Assembly: GCA_963758505.1 (NCBI GenBank) | Contig: CAVWVJ010000003.1 | Location: forward strand, 1,426,001-1,490,000 | DNA from: Korobacter sp963758505 | GTDB taxonomy: Bacteria; Acidobacteriota; Terriglobia; Terriglobales; Acidobacteriaceae | Length of the DNA: 64,000 bases | Reading direction: 5' to 3' | Part shown: piece by piece, positions 1 through 9,503 of the stretch | Position numbering within the stretch: position 1 is the first letter of the stretch | How the letters are laid out: each line of letters opens with the position of its first letter | Program-made: the position numbers and the translations under genes | Notes under the pieces: generated by a model | Seen by the model: only the letters and a program-made list of their open reading frames with translations | Databases searched by the model: none | Told to the model about the DNA's origin: nothing

Positions 1-147
1 CAGAATGGCCGCTGGCCGCTTAACCACCTGCATTCCGAACATATTCCATTGAAGATGGAGACGGAGGTCGGCCGGGCAAGCCACTGGAATACACTGCGCG
101 CACTCCGCGTCCTGCACTGGTACAGCAACGCAACTTGGCAGTTGTGA
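1..147 (+). CDS. C-terminal fragment of unidentified protein (5' end outside window)
   Basis: Frame 1 is open from the first base to a TGA at 145-147 and gives 48 residues ending in ATWQL. The segment with WNTLRALRVLHWY resembles the C-terminal tail of prenyltransferase/squalene-cyclase-like repeat proteins, where a similar R-W-x-T-L-R-A-L-R-V-L string is common; that family link is from memory and is weak. It converges on the small genes at 191-774. No start is visible, so neither length nor function can be stated. Confidence 0.5.
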   Translation, partial: QNGRWPLNHLHSEHIPLKMETEVGRASHWNTLRALRVLHWYSNATWQL

Positions 148-190
148 CTTGGGCTGCTCGCGCCAGGAAGGTGGTAGCTCGCCGAACAGC

Positions 191-403
191 TCAGCTGTCC
201 TTGCGGTACAGCAGATCGCGCATGACCCTGCGGCGCTCCGCGTTGGCCTCTCGATCGCCGCTCAAGGCGTCGCCTGCCTTGGCCGTCGGGACGGAGGCTT
301 CCTCGGTGCTGCAATCCGGACAGCGGTTCGCAAAGCCCGGTTTCCCGGGACGCAGTTCAAACTCCTCACCGCAAACAACGCAGGTCTTAATGGGAAAAGC
401 CAT
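191..403 (-). CDS. Small zinc-ribbon protein
   Basis: The product has about 70 residues. A CVVC pair near the N terminus and a CPDC pair about 20 residues later form a likely treble-clef or rubredoxin-like zinc ribbon; the C-terminal half is charged and probably helical. The ATG at 403 is preferred over an upstream in-frame TTG because GGGAG lies six bases before it. It sits 14 bases after the stop of the gene at 418-774 on the same strand, so the two are probably co-transcribed. Similar short zinc-ribbon proteins are often of unknown function or bind nucleic acid; no specific role can be assigned. Confidence 0.65.
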   Translation of the reverse strand: MAFPIKTCVVCGEEFELRPGKPGFANRCPDCSTEEASVPTAKAGDALSGDREANAERRRVMRDLLYRKDS

Positions 404-417
404 GCTCAACTCCCGGG

Positions 418-774
418 CTATGCGGGTACCGCGCGCGCCTCTTTTAGAAATTCATCCAACTGGTGGAGGGTTTCCGCCTCCGTCACCACGAACATGTCGC
501 GTCCATCGTCTTCGCCCGATTCGACGAGCTGTTTCAAATAGCGTCCTGCAAGTTGCACCGCCAGCGGATCGGTGATGATCTTGCCCGGACTGCGCCGGCT
601 ATACTCGGCCCACGCCGTGTGCGGCAAGGCGATCCACACTCCGCGGTCGTCGGCGTTGAACTTGATGTCCACCGCGTCGGCATGACGCGTGGCGATCGCC
701 ACCACCAGTGCCTGGTAGATACAGTGGACTTTCTTCTTCGACCAGCGCTCAACCGCGTAGAAGTTCTCGTACAT
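418..774 (-). CDS. Hypothetical protein, 118 aa
   Basis: The ATG at 774 gives a protein beginning MYENFYAVERWSKKK. The frame is open further upstream to 960, but that extension reads like non-coding sequence (arginine-rich, no conserved look), so the inner start is preferred. The product is soluble with no signal peptide or membrane segment, a mixed alpha/beta look and a C-terminal acidic helix (LDEFLKEA). It forms a two-gene unit with the zinc-ribbon gene downstream. I do not recognise a family. Confidence 0.6.
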   Translation of the reverse strand: MYENFYAVERWSKKKVHCIYQALVVAIATRHADAVDIKFNADDRGVWIALPHTAWAEYSRRSPGKIITDPLAVQLAGRYLKQLVESGEDDGRDMFVVTEAETLHQLDEFLKEARAVPA

Positions 775-994
775 ATTGTGAAATTTTATCGAATCGCCGC
801 CGAAACGCCAAACTGGGCCACAGAAGCGCTGCTTCCTTGATTTCGGACTTAGTGCGTAACGTACCGGGCCACGCGGATTAACCCATCCTATGACCTGAAT
901 GGGCATACAATTCCTGCCGCTAGGATTTCCCTCTTCGCTTCGCAGACGAAGGCTGCGCAATCCGAGAGAGCGCCAGGGGCGTACTCATACCGTT

Positions 995-2788
995 ATGCCG
1001 TTACGCAATGCAATTGTCGCCTTCGTATTGGGGTTCGCGCTCGTCGTACCCGTCACTGCCCAGGCGCCGACCGCGCTCAAGTGGCAACCCTGGTCCGACG
1101 CGGCCTTCCGGCAGGCCAAAGCGGAACATAAGTTTGTCTTGCTCGATCTGGAAGCCGTGTGGTGCCACTGGTGTCACGTCATGGACGACGTGACCTACCG
1201 CGATCCCATCGTGACCCGGTTGCTGAATGCGCGGTACATCCTGGTAAAGGTCGATCAGGACTCGCGTCCCGATATCTCCAATCGTTACCAGGACTATGGG
1301 TGGCCCGCCACCGTGGTCTTTGCGGCCGACGGATCGGAGATCGTCAAGCGGCAGGGCTACATTCCGCCGCGTCCCATGTCGTCGATGCTACAGGCCATCA
1401 TCGACGATCCATCGCCGGGCCCGAGCGTCGTAAAAGAGGCTGACTTCCGTCCTGCGGCGGATTCCGCGCTCCAGCCGGCCCTGCTGCAGCGCGTCGAATC
1501 GCAATTCGAAAAGCAATATGACCCGCCGGTTGCAGGCTGGGGCTTCGGTCACAAATACCTCGACCGCGATGCCGTCGAGTATGCGTTGCGGCAGGCCGCG
1601 CGTGGCAATGCGGAAGAAGGGAAGCGCGCCGCCGATACGCTGCACGCCGCTACCGCGCTGATCGATCCGGCATGGGGCGGTATGTACCAGTATTCCGTGG
1701 GGGGACACTGGTCGGAGCCTCACTTTGAGAAGCTGATCTCCATCCAGGCAGACGCGCTCTACGACTATTCCCTGGCCTACGCACAGACCCAGAACCCGGA
1801 GTTCCTGAAAGCTGCGCAGGCGGTGCATCGCTATGTGGACGATTTCCTGAAGTCGTCGGCGGGAGGCGCGTTCTTTGTCTCCCAGGATGCCGATTTGCAC
1901 GATGGGCAAGAGAATGAGCCGTATTTCAAGTTGTCCGACCATGACCGCCGCGCGCAAGGCATTCCCCGGGTTGACAAGCACGTTTATGCGCGTGAGAACG
2001 GATGGATGATCGCTGCGCTTTGCGAATACTACGCTGCCAGTGGAGACGCTTCGGCACTGACAGAAGCACAGCTCGCAGCGGGATGGATCGCCGCGCATCG
2101 CGCCCTGCCGGGTGGCGGTTTTCGACATGGCGATGCGGATGCCGCCGGCCCGTACCTCGGCGACACGTTAGCCATGGGGCGAGGTTTGCTTGCGCTTTAC
2201 AACGTTACCGGTGACCGTAAGTATGTCAACGCAGCGATCGCGGCAGCGCGTTTCATCGCTGTCCATTTCGCTCCGGGTTCTCCTGGTACTGGCTTTCTCA
2301 CCGCGCAAAAGCCAGCCAACGCTGCGTACCGTCCGCATCCGGATCGCGATGAGAACGTGGCGCTGGTGCGCTTCGCTTCAACCCTTGCGCTGGCCTCCGG
2401 AGACGAGAGCCTGCGAGCCACTGCGAAAGAGGCGATGCGTTACCTCGCGTCCGAGTCGGTCGCGCTCGCTCCGCCTTCCGCCGGCGTACTGCTCGCCAAC
2501 CAGGATTTCAGCGAAGCTCCCCTGCACGTCACGGTAGTCGGCGCCCGCTCGAACCCTGGTTCGGTTGCGCTGCAAAGCGCTGCCTTGCGCGCCATCGCCT
2601 CGCACGAACTCGTGGAGCTGCGTGACCCCACCGATCCTTCGCCGTTGCCGACGAAAGTTGCTTATCCGCAGCTCGATCGCCCGGCGCTCTTTCTGTGTTC
2701 CGAGCGCGCGTGTTCCTCGCCGGTATTCGCTCCGGAGAACGTCCGGGAGAAGATCCAACACGCCCAGCTTCGATCCAGCCACAATTGA
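995..2788 (+). CDS. Secreted DUF255 thioredoxin-like protein (YyaL/SPATA20-type)
   Basis: The ATG at 995 starts a signal peptide (MPLRNAIVAFVLGFALVV...TAQA); the frame is open upstream to 899, but that part is an arginine-rich non-coding extension. Residues about 30-150 form a thioredoxin-like DUF255 domain with the motif CHWCHVM (CxxC at 57-60). The remaining 450 residues match the six-hairpin (alpha/alpha)-barrel style of this family (motifs W-G-G-M-Y-Q-Y and GGAFFVSQDAD). Length is about 597 residues, close to the 600-700 usual for the family. Family members are proposed to act in thiol or sugar chemistry, but the substrate is unknown. Export would place it in the periplasm. It converges with the glycosidase gene downstream. 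Confidence 0.82.
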   Translation: MPLRNAIVAFVLGFALVVPVTAQAPTALKWQPWSDAAFRQAKAEHKFVLLDLEAVWCHWCHVMDDVTYRDPIVTRLLNARYILVKVDQDSRPDISNRYQDYGWPATVVFAADGSEIVKRQGYIPPRPMSSMLQAIIDDPSPGPSVVKEADFRPAADSALQPALLQRVESQFEKQYDPPVAGWGFGHKYLDRDAVEYALRQAARGNAEEGKRAADTLHAATALIDPAWGGMYQYSVGGHWSEPHFEKLISIQADALYDYSLAYAQTQNPEFLKAAQAVHRYVDDFLKSSAGGAFFVSQDADLHDGQENEPYFKLSDHDRRAQGIPRVDKHVYARENGWMIAALCEYYAASGDASALTEAQLAAGWIAAHRALPGGGFRHGDADAAGPYLGDTLAMGRGLLALYNVTGDRKYVNAAIAAARFIAVHFAPGSPGTGFLTAQKPANAAYRPHPDRDENVALVRFASTLALASGDESLRATAKEAMRYLASESVALAPPSAGVLLANQDFSEAPLHVTVVGARSNPGSVALQSAALRAIASHELVELRDPTDPSPLPTKVAYPQLDRPALFLCSERACSSPVFAPENVREKIQHAQLRSSHN

Positions 2789-2813
2789 TGCAGCGCCGCC
2801 GGTCCTGCCGACT

Positions 2814-4385
2814 TCAAACCGGTTCGCAGATGAATGGAACCTCTGAGCGATTCAACTCAGCTGTCACACGTAATCCCGTCGCATGGGAAACAGTAACGGA
2901 GCACTTGCCTTGCTTGAGCGACTCCGACTTCGTTGACGTTGTGATGTGCACTTCGCGACTGCCGAGTCGCGGTGCGTGGAATGTTTCGGATTGCACCATT
3001 CCACTCGCGTCGCGACCAAAGTCGAGTTCCAATTCCAGGTCTGCGGACGCGTCTTTATTCAGAATGATCACGGATCTCTGCCCACCAGGCATTTTCGCGG
3101 CGTAGGCCGTTGCATTGACCCCCGCAGCCTGCAGCTTGGCCGAGAATTCGGTCTTCAACAGTGTTCCGCCGCTGAACGAGCCCGCAAACTTGAGCCCATA
3201 GGCCACCGGCTCCAACACATAGTCGGAGCCAAATGTGGCAATAGGCGTATAGAAAGGATGCGGATGGGCGGCAATTTGTTCGGGAGTTTCGCCGTTCGCT
3301 TGCAGAAGCGCGTCACCGGGTAGAGATCCGCCAACGGAATTGGCGACAGATTTGCCAGTGCCACCGTGCAGATTGACGCCGGAATAGTTATTACTTGCCA
3401 GAAGGAGCGAATAGTCGGCAGACCAAAGCGCCGCGGCAAACACATCGGAGACTCCCGGCTTGCCTCCGCGATAGCAAGTGTTGCCTTCGGTCATGCGTAC
3501 GCGCGCGCCCATCTTGCTGGCTGCCGCCGATGCGATATTCGCCGTGTTCTGTACTTTTTGCATCGTCGCCGGTTTCAGCAGGTTCGGAACATTGACCTCC
3601 GGGTTCGTTGCCGGCCCGCCAAAGTAATAGTGATGAGTCAGGGTCGTTACGTGGGGCGGGGACTGGATGGAAGGCCACTCGTCAGCAATATCGGTCAGCC
3701 ATGACACTTTGCTCGCAACGTCGGGCATTCCGAATTTTGCCGTGGGCACCCGAGCTGTGATAGCGCGCGCCAGCGTGAGCCATTCCTCGAGATACGTCCT
3801 GGCCGACCATGTCTTCGGATCGCGCAGGTGGCGGTCAAAAAGATCCGCCTCGTTTCCGACCTGGAAATACTGCAGGCGCTCGCCCAGCGTCTCGGCCGCA
3901 AAGGCTGCTTCCGCGGCGGCGCGCGCCGGTGTATTCGTACCCATCCCGATGCCGTACACGCAAGTCCAACCAGTGGCTTGGAGGAACTCCGCCAGGTTCC
4001 TAACTGCTTCGGCCGTCACCGCGTAGTATCGGGCCTTCGGTTCGCCCGTGACCTCACGGACTTGAGGATGCTCCGGTTCGGGAGAATCCGGCCTGGGTTT
4101 CCAGTACGCGAACTCGCTGGTGTTGCCCCCCAGGCGCAGAACGCCGGTTGACGAGAGTGCTTTGAATTCGCGAATCAAGCCGCTGTTCTGCGCCGAAAAG
4201 AAACTGGGATCCGCGAGTTGCTGGACCTCATAAGACAGGCCGACAAAGTCGATCGGCATACGCGGACCGGTCGCCTCCCTCGGAACGCCGAGGGAAACCC
4301 GGACTTTGCTTTGGCCCTGCGCAGGCAGACGTGCTGCAGCCAGGGTGCAGGCTGCAGTAACCAGAAACCTTCGTCGTGTGAGCAT
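2814..4385 (-). CDS. Glycoside hydrolase family 79-like protein (beta-glucuronidase/heparanase type), Tat signal
   Basis: The 523-residue product begins with a twin-arginine-type signal (TRRRFLVTAA), followed by a (beta/alpha)8 barrel. The stretch VLRLGGNTSEF near residue 82 and the pair N178-E179 (VGNEAD) are the expected acid/base region of clan GH-A enzymes. E300 in RMTEGNTCY is the likely nucleophile. The C-terminal part is a beta-sandwich of the kind GH79 enzymes use. The substrate is probably a uronic-acid-containing glycan (inference). The gene stands alone, converging with the DUF255 gene and preceded by tRNA-Ser. The GH79 call rests on motif layout; a related GH-A family (for example GH30) is possible. 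Confidence 0.75.
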   Translation of the reverse strand: MLTRRRFLVTAACTLAAARLPAQGQSKVRVSLGVPREATGPRMPIDFVGLSYEVQQLADPSFFSAQNSGLIREFKALSSTGVLRLGGNTSEFAYWKPRPDSPEPEHPQVREVTGEPKARYYAVTAEAVRNLAEFLQATGWTCVYGIGMGTNTPARAAAEAAFAAETLGERLQYFQVGNEADLFDRHLRDPKTWSARTYLEEWLTLARAITARVPTAKFGMPDVASKVSWLTDIADEWPSIQSPPHVTTLTHHYYFGGPATNPEVNVPNLLKPATMQKVQNTANIASAAASKMGARVRMTEGNTCYRGGKPGVSDVFAAALWSADYSLLLASNNYSGVNLHGGTGKSVANSVGGSLPGDALLQANGETPEQIAAHPHPFYTPIATFGSDYVLEPVAYGLKFAGSFSGGTLLKTEFSAKLQAAGVNATAYAAKMPGGQRSVIILNKDASADLELELDFGRDASGMVQSETFHAPRLGSREVHITTSTKSESLKQGKCSVTVSHATGLRVTAELNRSEVPFICEPV

Positions 4386-4558
4386 CGCATCTCTCGATTC
4401 TGCCGGCCCAGGGCGGCCGCCGGGAAGTGGCGGCTGTTCATTTCGGATCCCCCTCCAGACAGCTCTCTTGCCGCGATATAGTCGGGAACCGCACGAAAGC
4501 CCGCGCCATGCGAGCTTTTCGAATCTACTTTGCCGGCGACGGGAGAATAAGGGCTTAC

Positions 4559-4648
4559 TGGCGGAGGGAGAGGGATTCGAACCCCCGGTACGGTTTCCCG
4601 TACAGCGGTTTTCAAGACCGCCTGTTTCAACCGCTCACACATCCCTCC
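4559..4648 (-). tRNA. tRNA-Ser(TGA), CCA encoded
   Basis: On the minus strand a GGAGGGA acceptor arm at the 5' end (4648) pairs with TCCCTCC near 4563-4569, followed by discriminator G and an encoded CCA. The anticodon loop CTTGAAA carries TGA. A long variable arm (TACGG..CCGTA) identifies a class II serine tRNA. The T arm contains GGTTCGAATCC. Confidence 0.95.
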
Positions 4649-4690
4649 GCGGGAGCAGGTTGCAATCGATTGTACGACAGGGCTGCCTGG

Positions 4691-6757
4691 CTAGGGGGTC
4701 TGAGCAATGAGCCCTCCAAGCTGCACAGGAGAGCTCTTTCTCACCGATTCCAGGACCTTTTTTAAGGGATCGGAGGTGGGACGACCAAGCAGGTATCCCT
4801 GCACCTCATCGCCGCCGAGCGTCTTGATTGCGTCCATCTGCGCGTTGTTTTCCACGCCTTCCGCGATGACCCGCATGTTCAAGTTATGCGCAATCGTGAT
4901 CAGGGAATCCACCATCGCCCTCATTTCCGGCTTGTCCTCGAGTCCCTTGATAAACGATCGGTCGATCTTCAGAGCCTGAAAGGGCAGCCGCTGCAGGTAG
5001 CTCAGGGACGAATAGCCGGTGCCAAAATCATCGATGGCCAGCGTGGCCCCGATCGCAACCAGCTGCTTCATGGTTTCGATCGAGTGCTCCGAATCGGTCA
5101 GCATGACCGATTCCGTCAGTTCGAGTTGCAACAGCTCCGGCTTCAGCCCGGTGCGCACCAGGGTTTCCTGCACTTTCTCCACGAAGTTTCTGCGCGCGAA
5201 CTGAATGCTCGAAACATTCACCGCGACCTGGACAGGATGGCCCGCGGCCTTCTGCCAGTTCACCGCGGCCCGGCACGCCGATTCCAGAACAAAAGATCCG
5301 AGAGGAAGAATCAGGCCGCTCTCTTCCGCAATCGGGATGAACTTCGAAGGCGGAATATTTCCCAGCGTGGGGTGCACCCAGCGCGCCAGGGCCTCGAATC
5401 GTGTGAGCCGCGTGTCCTCCGCAGTGATGTCGAATTCCGGCTGGTAATGAACCTGAATCTCTCCTCGACCCAGAGCGCCCCGCAACTCGCTTTCCAGGTT
5501 TACGCGCTCGCATAACGTAGAGCCCAACTCGGGGGTGTAGCACATCACCCCATTTTTCCCGGAGCGCTTGGTGGCATACATGGCGCTATCAGCCTGCTGG
5601 AAGAGCAGGTCAGGATCGGAGGCATTCTCGGGGAAGAGGCTGATCCCAATACTTGCCCCGATGGAAACGCGGTGCTCTTCGATCAGGAACGGATCCGCAA
5701 TTACCTCCAGCAGTTGATGCGCCACGCGAACTGCGTCCCGGCTGTCGCCGAGTTGCGAGAGCGTGACCGTAAACTCGTCTCCGCCAATGCGCGCCAGCGT
5801 ATCGGAGCGCCGCACTCGCGAACGGAACCGGGTGGACACCTCGCGCAGCAGGCAGTCGCCCACGGCATGTCCAAAGCTGTCGTTCACGAGCTTGAACCCG
5901 TCCAGGTCGATATAAAGAAGCGCCACAATCTTCGACTCGCGTGCCGCCGCGGCGAGGGTCTGCGTGAGGCGGTCGGTAAAGAGACGCCGGTTCGGCAGCC
6001 CCGTCAGTTCGTCATTCAGCGCCTGGTAGAGAAGCTTCGCTTCCGCGTTTTTCTTCGCGCGTTCACGAATCTCCAGTTCTTCCAGCATGGCATTGAAGCC
6101 TGCACCCAGCAGTGCGATTTCATCGCATCCGACGACCGGCACTCTCGCAGTGTAGTCATGGTCTGCCGTGACCAGGGTCATCGCACCGGAGAGTTCGGCA
6201 ACCGGTTTCAGGATCCTGCGCTGCATCAGGAGCCCCGAAGCGAGCGCGATCACGAGTGCCACCACCAGCAACCTTGCGGCAATGAGCAACAGGTGCCTGG
6301 ACCGCCGCTTCAGGTCCTGCAGATCGGAGGTCAACACCAGAATGCCAACCGCCTCGCCATTGCGCGTCACCGACTGGATCACCTCCGCAAATCCTGTCCC
6401 CGGCGCGCCACGCTTTACGAGCAGCGGTGGACAGGGCAGAAACTCCGGCTGTTTCCGGTATTCCGCAAACAACGTTCCGGAAAGGTCATAAAGACAGCCT
6501 GCAACAATAGGAGGTTCCGCCCGCAGGGCCGCCAAAGCCTCGGTTCCTGCTTGCGCATCTTTGAAGATCAGCGCCGCATTGGAATTCTGCCCAACCACGT
6601 CTGCCAGGGTGGCGAGCCGATTCTGCAGCTGGGCGCGTGCGCTGAGCCGGTCCACCGTGATGAACGCAGCCGTGGACGTGACCAGCGCCAAAGCGCTGGA
6701 AAGCAGCACGAGCATCGTGATCTTCTGTCCGAAGTGGCTGAACCCTTTGCACGGCAT
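4691..6757 (-). CDS. Membrane GGDEF-EAL c-di-GMP enzyme (YfiN-like with added EAL)
   Basis: The 688-residue protein has an N-terminal transmembrane helix (about 12-34), a periplasmic segment (about 40-150, CHASE8-like as in YfiN), a second membrane helix (about 155-178), a HAMP linker (180-235), then GGDEF and EAL domains. The diguanylate cyclase motif GGDEF is intact at 325-329, with a product-inhibition site RRSD exactly five residues before it. The phosphodiesterase motif EAL is intact at 455-457, and DDFGTGYSS is present. Both activities are therefore possible; which dominates cannot be told. The start lies one base after the YfiR-like stop (TGA-G-ATG), suggesting translational coupling. 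By analogy with YfiBNR, the upstream periplasmic protein may bind and restrain it. Confidence 0.92.
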   Translation of the reverse strand: MPCKGFSHFGQKITMLVLLSSALALVTSTAAFITVDRLSARAQLQNRLATLADVVGQNSNAALIFKDAQAGTEALAALRAEPPIVAGCLYDLSGTLFAEYRKQPEFLPCPPLLVKRGAPGTGFAEVIQSVTRNGEAVGILVLTSDLQDLKRRSRHLLLIAARLLVVALVIALASGLLMQRRILKPVAELSGAMTLVTADHDYTARVPVVGCDEIALLGAGFNAMLEELEIRERAKKNAEAKLLYQALNDELTGLPNRRLFTDRLTQTLAAAARESKIVALLYIDLDGFKLVNDSFGHAVGDCLLREVSTRFRSRVRRSDTLARIGGDEFTVTLSQLGDSRDAVRVAHQLLEVIADPFLIEEHRVSIGASIGISLFPENASDPDLLFQQADSAMYATKRSGKNGVMCYTPELGSTLCERVNLESELRGALGRGEIQVHYQPEFDITAEDTRLTRFEALARWVHPTLGNIPPSKFIPIAEESGLILPLGSFVLESACRAAVNWQKAAGHPVQVAVNVSSIQFARRNFVEKVQETLVRTGLKPELLQLELTESVMLTDSEHSIETMKQLVAIGATLAIDDFGTGYSSLSYLQRLPFQALKIDRSFIKGLEDKPEMRAMVDSLITIAHNLNMRVIAEGVENNAQMDAIKTLGGDEVQGYLLGRPTSDPLKKVLESVRKSSPVQLGGLIAQTP

Positions 6758-6758
6758 C

Positions 6759-7334
6759 TCAGTTCTTCCCGTCCGTGACGATCACGCTGGAAAGGTTCAG
6801 TAACCGGGAGCTCACCTTCAGTTGAGCCGCACGTGCCGCCTCCAGGCTGATCTCGATGCGCATCTGGTCGCCCACCCGGATGAGCGACACGATGCCGCCC
6901 TCCCGTGTAAAGGAGTCTGTCTCCCCGATGGTCAGAATGTTCCGGCCTCTTAACTGTTCCAGCACGGCGCGGCTCTTCTGCGGCGAGGACCGTGCCACGT
7001 AAACCACGTTGCACTGCTCCAGCGCCTCATTCGAAGGGGAGGTCCACACCCGGATGGGCCTCGCCCCGAGAGTTTTGCCGGCAAGGACCTTCTCCAGCGC
7101 ATCTCCCATCGGACCTTCCCCGACAAAACCAATTTTCAGGTCGCCGTTCGGATCAGGCCACTCGACATATTTCGCGAGGTTGAACAGGTATGCAGCCCGC
7201 AGGATGTATTCGTTTTGCGATTGCGCGCAGACGAGAGAGGGGAAAGCAAGAAGCAAAGAGATAGCGGCGATGCGAAATGACGGCCATCCTCGGCCTTTCG
7301 CGCCCACTGATCGATGCGTGGTCCGCAGGTTCAC
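6759..7334 (-). CDS. YfiR-like periplasmic regulator (DUF4154)
   Basis: The GTG at 7334 overlaps the stop of the receptor gene (GTGA), giving about 191 residues; an upstream in-frame start would lie deep inside the receptor gene and is not favoured. The hydrophobic stretch FRIAAISLLLAFPSLVCAQ is a signal peptide. The mature part has the DUF4154 pattern: AAYLFNLAKYVEWP at its start, KIGFVGEGPMGDAL, a central ILTIGETDSF and an RIEISLEAA segment near the end. In Pseudomonas, YfiR binds the periplasmic part of YfiN and inhibits cyclase activity; the same role toward the next gene is inferred. The family normally uses cysteines for redox sensing; only one is visible in the mature part (EQCNVVYV), so disulfide control may be reduced. 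Confidence 0.85.
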   Translation of the reverse strand: MNLRTTHRSVGAKGRGWPSFRIAAISLLLAFPSLVCAQSQNEYILRAAYLFNLAKYVEWPDPNGDLKIGFVGEGPMGDALEKVLAGKTLGARPIRVWTSPSNEALEQCNVVYVARSSPQKSRAVLEQLRGRNILTIGETDSFTREGGIVSLIRVGDQMRIEISLEAARAAQLKVSSRLLNLSSVIVTDGKN

Positions 7335-9379
7335 GGCTTGCTCCGGGCCTCTCGTGCGGGCAGGGAATACGTGAGCTTGATCCGAAACGTTCTGCCATCC
7401 TGCAGGATCTGGGATTGACGCAATTCGGGTCCGGCCGGGGCATACCAGGTGCGATTGAAAACGTTGTAGCAACTCGAAGACAGTTGCCAGCCCCCGAACA
7501 TCGGCTTCGTCGAGAACGTCAAGTTCGCCAGCAACGCAGGCGATACCCGCGCGTCCTGATAACTCTCTTGTGGGCTGGTATAGAGAAGCTCCGCGGCGCC
7601 CGTCAGTTTCCGCAACAGCGGAACGGCCACGTTCAGCTTTGCGGTGTGCAGCGGAGAAGACGCCAGGCGCTGCGACTGATAGTTGTTTCGCGCATCGGCC
7701 AGGGTGTAGCTGCCCCGCGCCGATAGCCCGGAGGCACGCTTCGCTTCGAGTTCGATTTCGAAGCCGCGTCCCGTGTCGCGGCCGATGTTCACGAAATGCG
7801 TGAGTCCATTTTCCGGATCCGGAGCCTCGTCGATCAGATTTTTCAGCCCGTTATAGAAGCCATCCGTCGTTAGCTGCATCCAGGGAAGCAGCCGGCGCTC
7901 CAGAACTACTTCCTGCGTCTGAATGTTTTCCGGCTGGAGATGCGGGTTCGGCTCGCCGATCACCACCAGGTCGTAGTAGTAGCTCTCGTAGGCGTTGGGA
8001 GCCCGGAACGCGCGGCCGAAGATGTACTTTAAAGATGTCTTTGCATCCAGCTTGTAAATGGCCGCAATCCGCGGACTGAATGCCTGGCCGAAAGTATCGA
8101 ACCAGTCCAACCTCCCGCCGATGTCCAAGGTGAACTTGGGAACGAAATGCAACTCTGCCTGGGCGTAGCCTGCCACCTGCGAGGGTGTCTCGTGGTCCGC
8201 GATGACCAGAGTGGGAGTACCGCCTCCCACATAGTAGTTTTGCTGATCTACGCGCAGGCAACCGTTGTATTCCGCTCCCAGCGTGAGGCGATGTTTGCCG
8301 AACTGGCGCCCTAAGTTCGCCTCGGCGCCCACCCAGTCCGCCCGCCCCCGGGTGTAGCCGAGAATCCCATTGGACGCCTCCGGGTCGGCAAAGGCCCCGG
8401 TTCCCAGGGAATACGCGGAATCGTAGTAGGTGCGGAAATCCAGATCCGTCGTTGCCGACAAACTCCGCTGGTATCCGAGATCAAGGTACCAGCGTTCGTC
8501 CTGCGAGCGTGCGCGAGGATCGTTGAAGATCGTCCCGTAAGGCGCTGTGGGAATCTGCTTGATGCGATCGGAAAACAGGCCTTCCAGGCGGAAATTTCCC
8601 ACTTGCGCGTCGGCGAAGGCATGATCGTAACGATCTCCGTCGGCGTCGCGCGCGAACCCACCATCCGTGCTCGAGAAATCCGGGTAATAGAGGTTTCCCT
8701 GTCCAGCACTGCGGTACATGCTGCCCGATACCAGCAACGATCGCCTGTTCTCCTCCACGCCCGCGGTAATGGCGCCGCTTCGGCTCAGGAAAGACGCGGC
8801 GTCCCCGGTAATCTGGAAGGTCTTATGCGACCTCTGAAGGCGGGTAATGACATTGATGACGCCGAAAAACGCGTTTGTCCCGAACATCGACGAGCTCGGC
8901 CCGCGCACGATCTCGATGTGGTCGATGAGGTCGAGATCCAATGGAAATTCTGTGCCGATCTGCGCGCTGTCATACAACTGGTCATTCAGACGGTGGCCAT
9001 TGATCATCAGCAGGATCCGCGAGTTGTAGTCTCCGGAGCGCTGAAATCCGCGAACCCCCAGGTAGCTGTAGTCGCGGTCGTAAGAAGTGTAGAAACCACG
9101 CACGCTGCGCAAGACATCGGCCAGCGTCCTCCAGCCGTAGGCAACGATGTCGCTTGCCGTAATGATGGTCACCGAAGACGGTGCGTCTTCGGAATATTCA
9201 AGGTGGCGCGAAGCCGTAAAGACCTTGACCTGCGCAAGTTCTTCAAGGCTGATCGCCGTCAGGTCCTGGCCGCCGGGCGTCGGCTGCCCCCAAAGGCCAG
9301 GGAAGCCCCCTAGCAGGAAGGTGAGCAGAAGGAGGCGCCCTACTGGCTGCCGCAACGTTTTGGGCAGAATGCATCGCAT
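7331..9379 (-). CDS. TonB-dependent outer-membrane receptor
   Basis: The ATG at 9379 (MRCILPKTLRQ) starts a signal peptide (LLLLTFLLGGFPGLWGQ); the frame extends to 9460 but without signal character. The mature protein has a plug domain (about 45-170: VTIITASDIVAYGWRTLADVL, then IDHIEIVRGPSSSMFGTNAFFGVINVIT) followed by a 22-strand-type barrel ending in FRIKLTYSLP. The length of about 682 residues fits the family. Together with the YfiR-like and GGDEF-EAL genes it forms a three-gene overlapping operon, an arrangement seen in many proteobacteria where receptor, DUF4154 protein and a signalling enzyme travel together. The transported ligand is unknown. The last strand overlaps the start of the next gene by four bases. 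Confidence 0.9.
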   Translation of the reverse strand: MRCILPKTLRQPVGRLLLLTFLLGGFPGLWGQPTPGGQDLTAISLEELAQVKVFTASRHLEYSEDAPSSVTIITASDIVAYGWRTLADVLRSVRGFYTSYDRDYSYLGVRGFQRSGDYNSRILLMINGHRLNDQLYDSAQIGTEFPLDLDLIDHIEIVRGPSSSMFGTNAFFGVINVITRLQRSHKTFQITGDAASFLSRSGAITAGVEENRRSLLVSGSMYRSAGQGNLYYPDFSSTDGGFARDADGDRYDHAFADAQVGNFRLEGLFSDRIKQIPTAPYGTIFNDPRARSQDERWYLDLGYQRSLSATTDLDFRTYYDSAYSLGTGAFADPEASNGILGYTRGRADWVGAEANLGRQFGKHRLTLGAEYNGCLRVDQQNYYVGGGTPTLVIADHETPSQVAGYAQAELHFVPKFTLDIGGRLDWFDTFGQAFSPRIAAIYKLDAKTSLKYIFGRAFRAPNAYESYYYDLVVIGEPNPHLQPENIQTQEVVLERRLLPWMQLTTDGFYNGLKNLIDEAPDPENGLTHFVNIGRDTGRGFEIELEAKRASGLSARGSYTLADARNNYQSQRLASSPLHTAKLNVAVPLLRKLTGAAELLYTSPQESYQDARVSPALLANLTFSTKPMFGGWQLSSSCYNVFNRTWYAPAGPELRQSQILQDGRTFRIKLTYSLPAREARSKP

Positions 9380-9503
9380 GCCTCTGCCATCGGCAACCTT
9401 GAAAGCAACTTGAGCTTGCCGAGATCCGGGTGGCCGATCTCCCACAAATCCAAAGCGCAACAGAGCTGGAACCAGCCTTCGTGCCGTTGTACGATGCGCT
9501 CAC

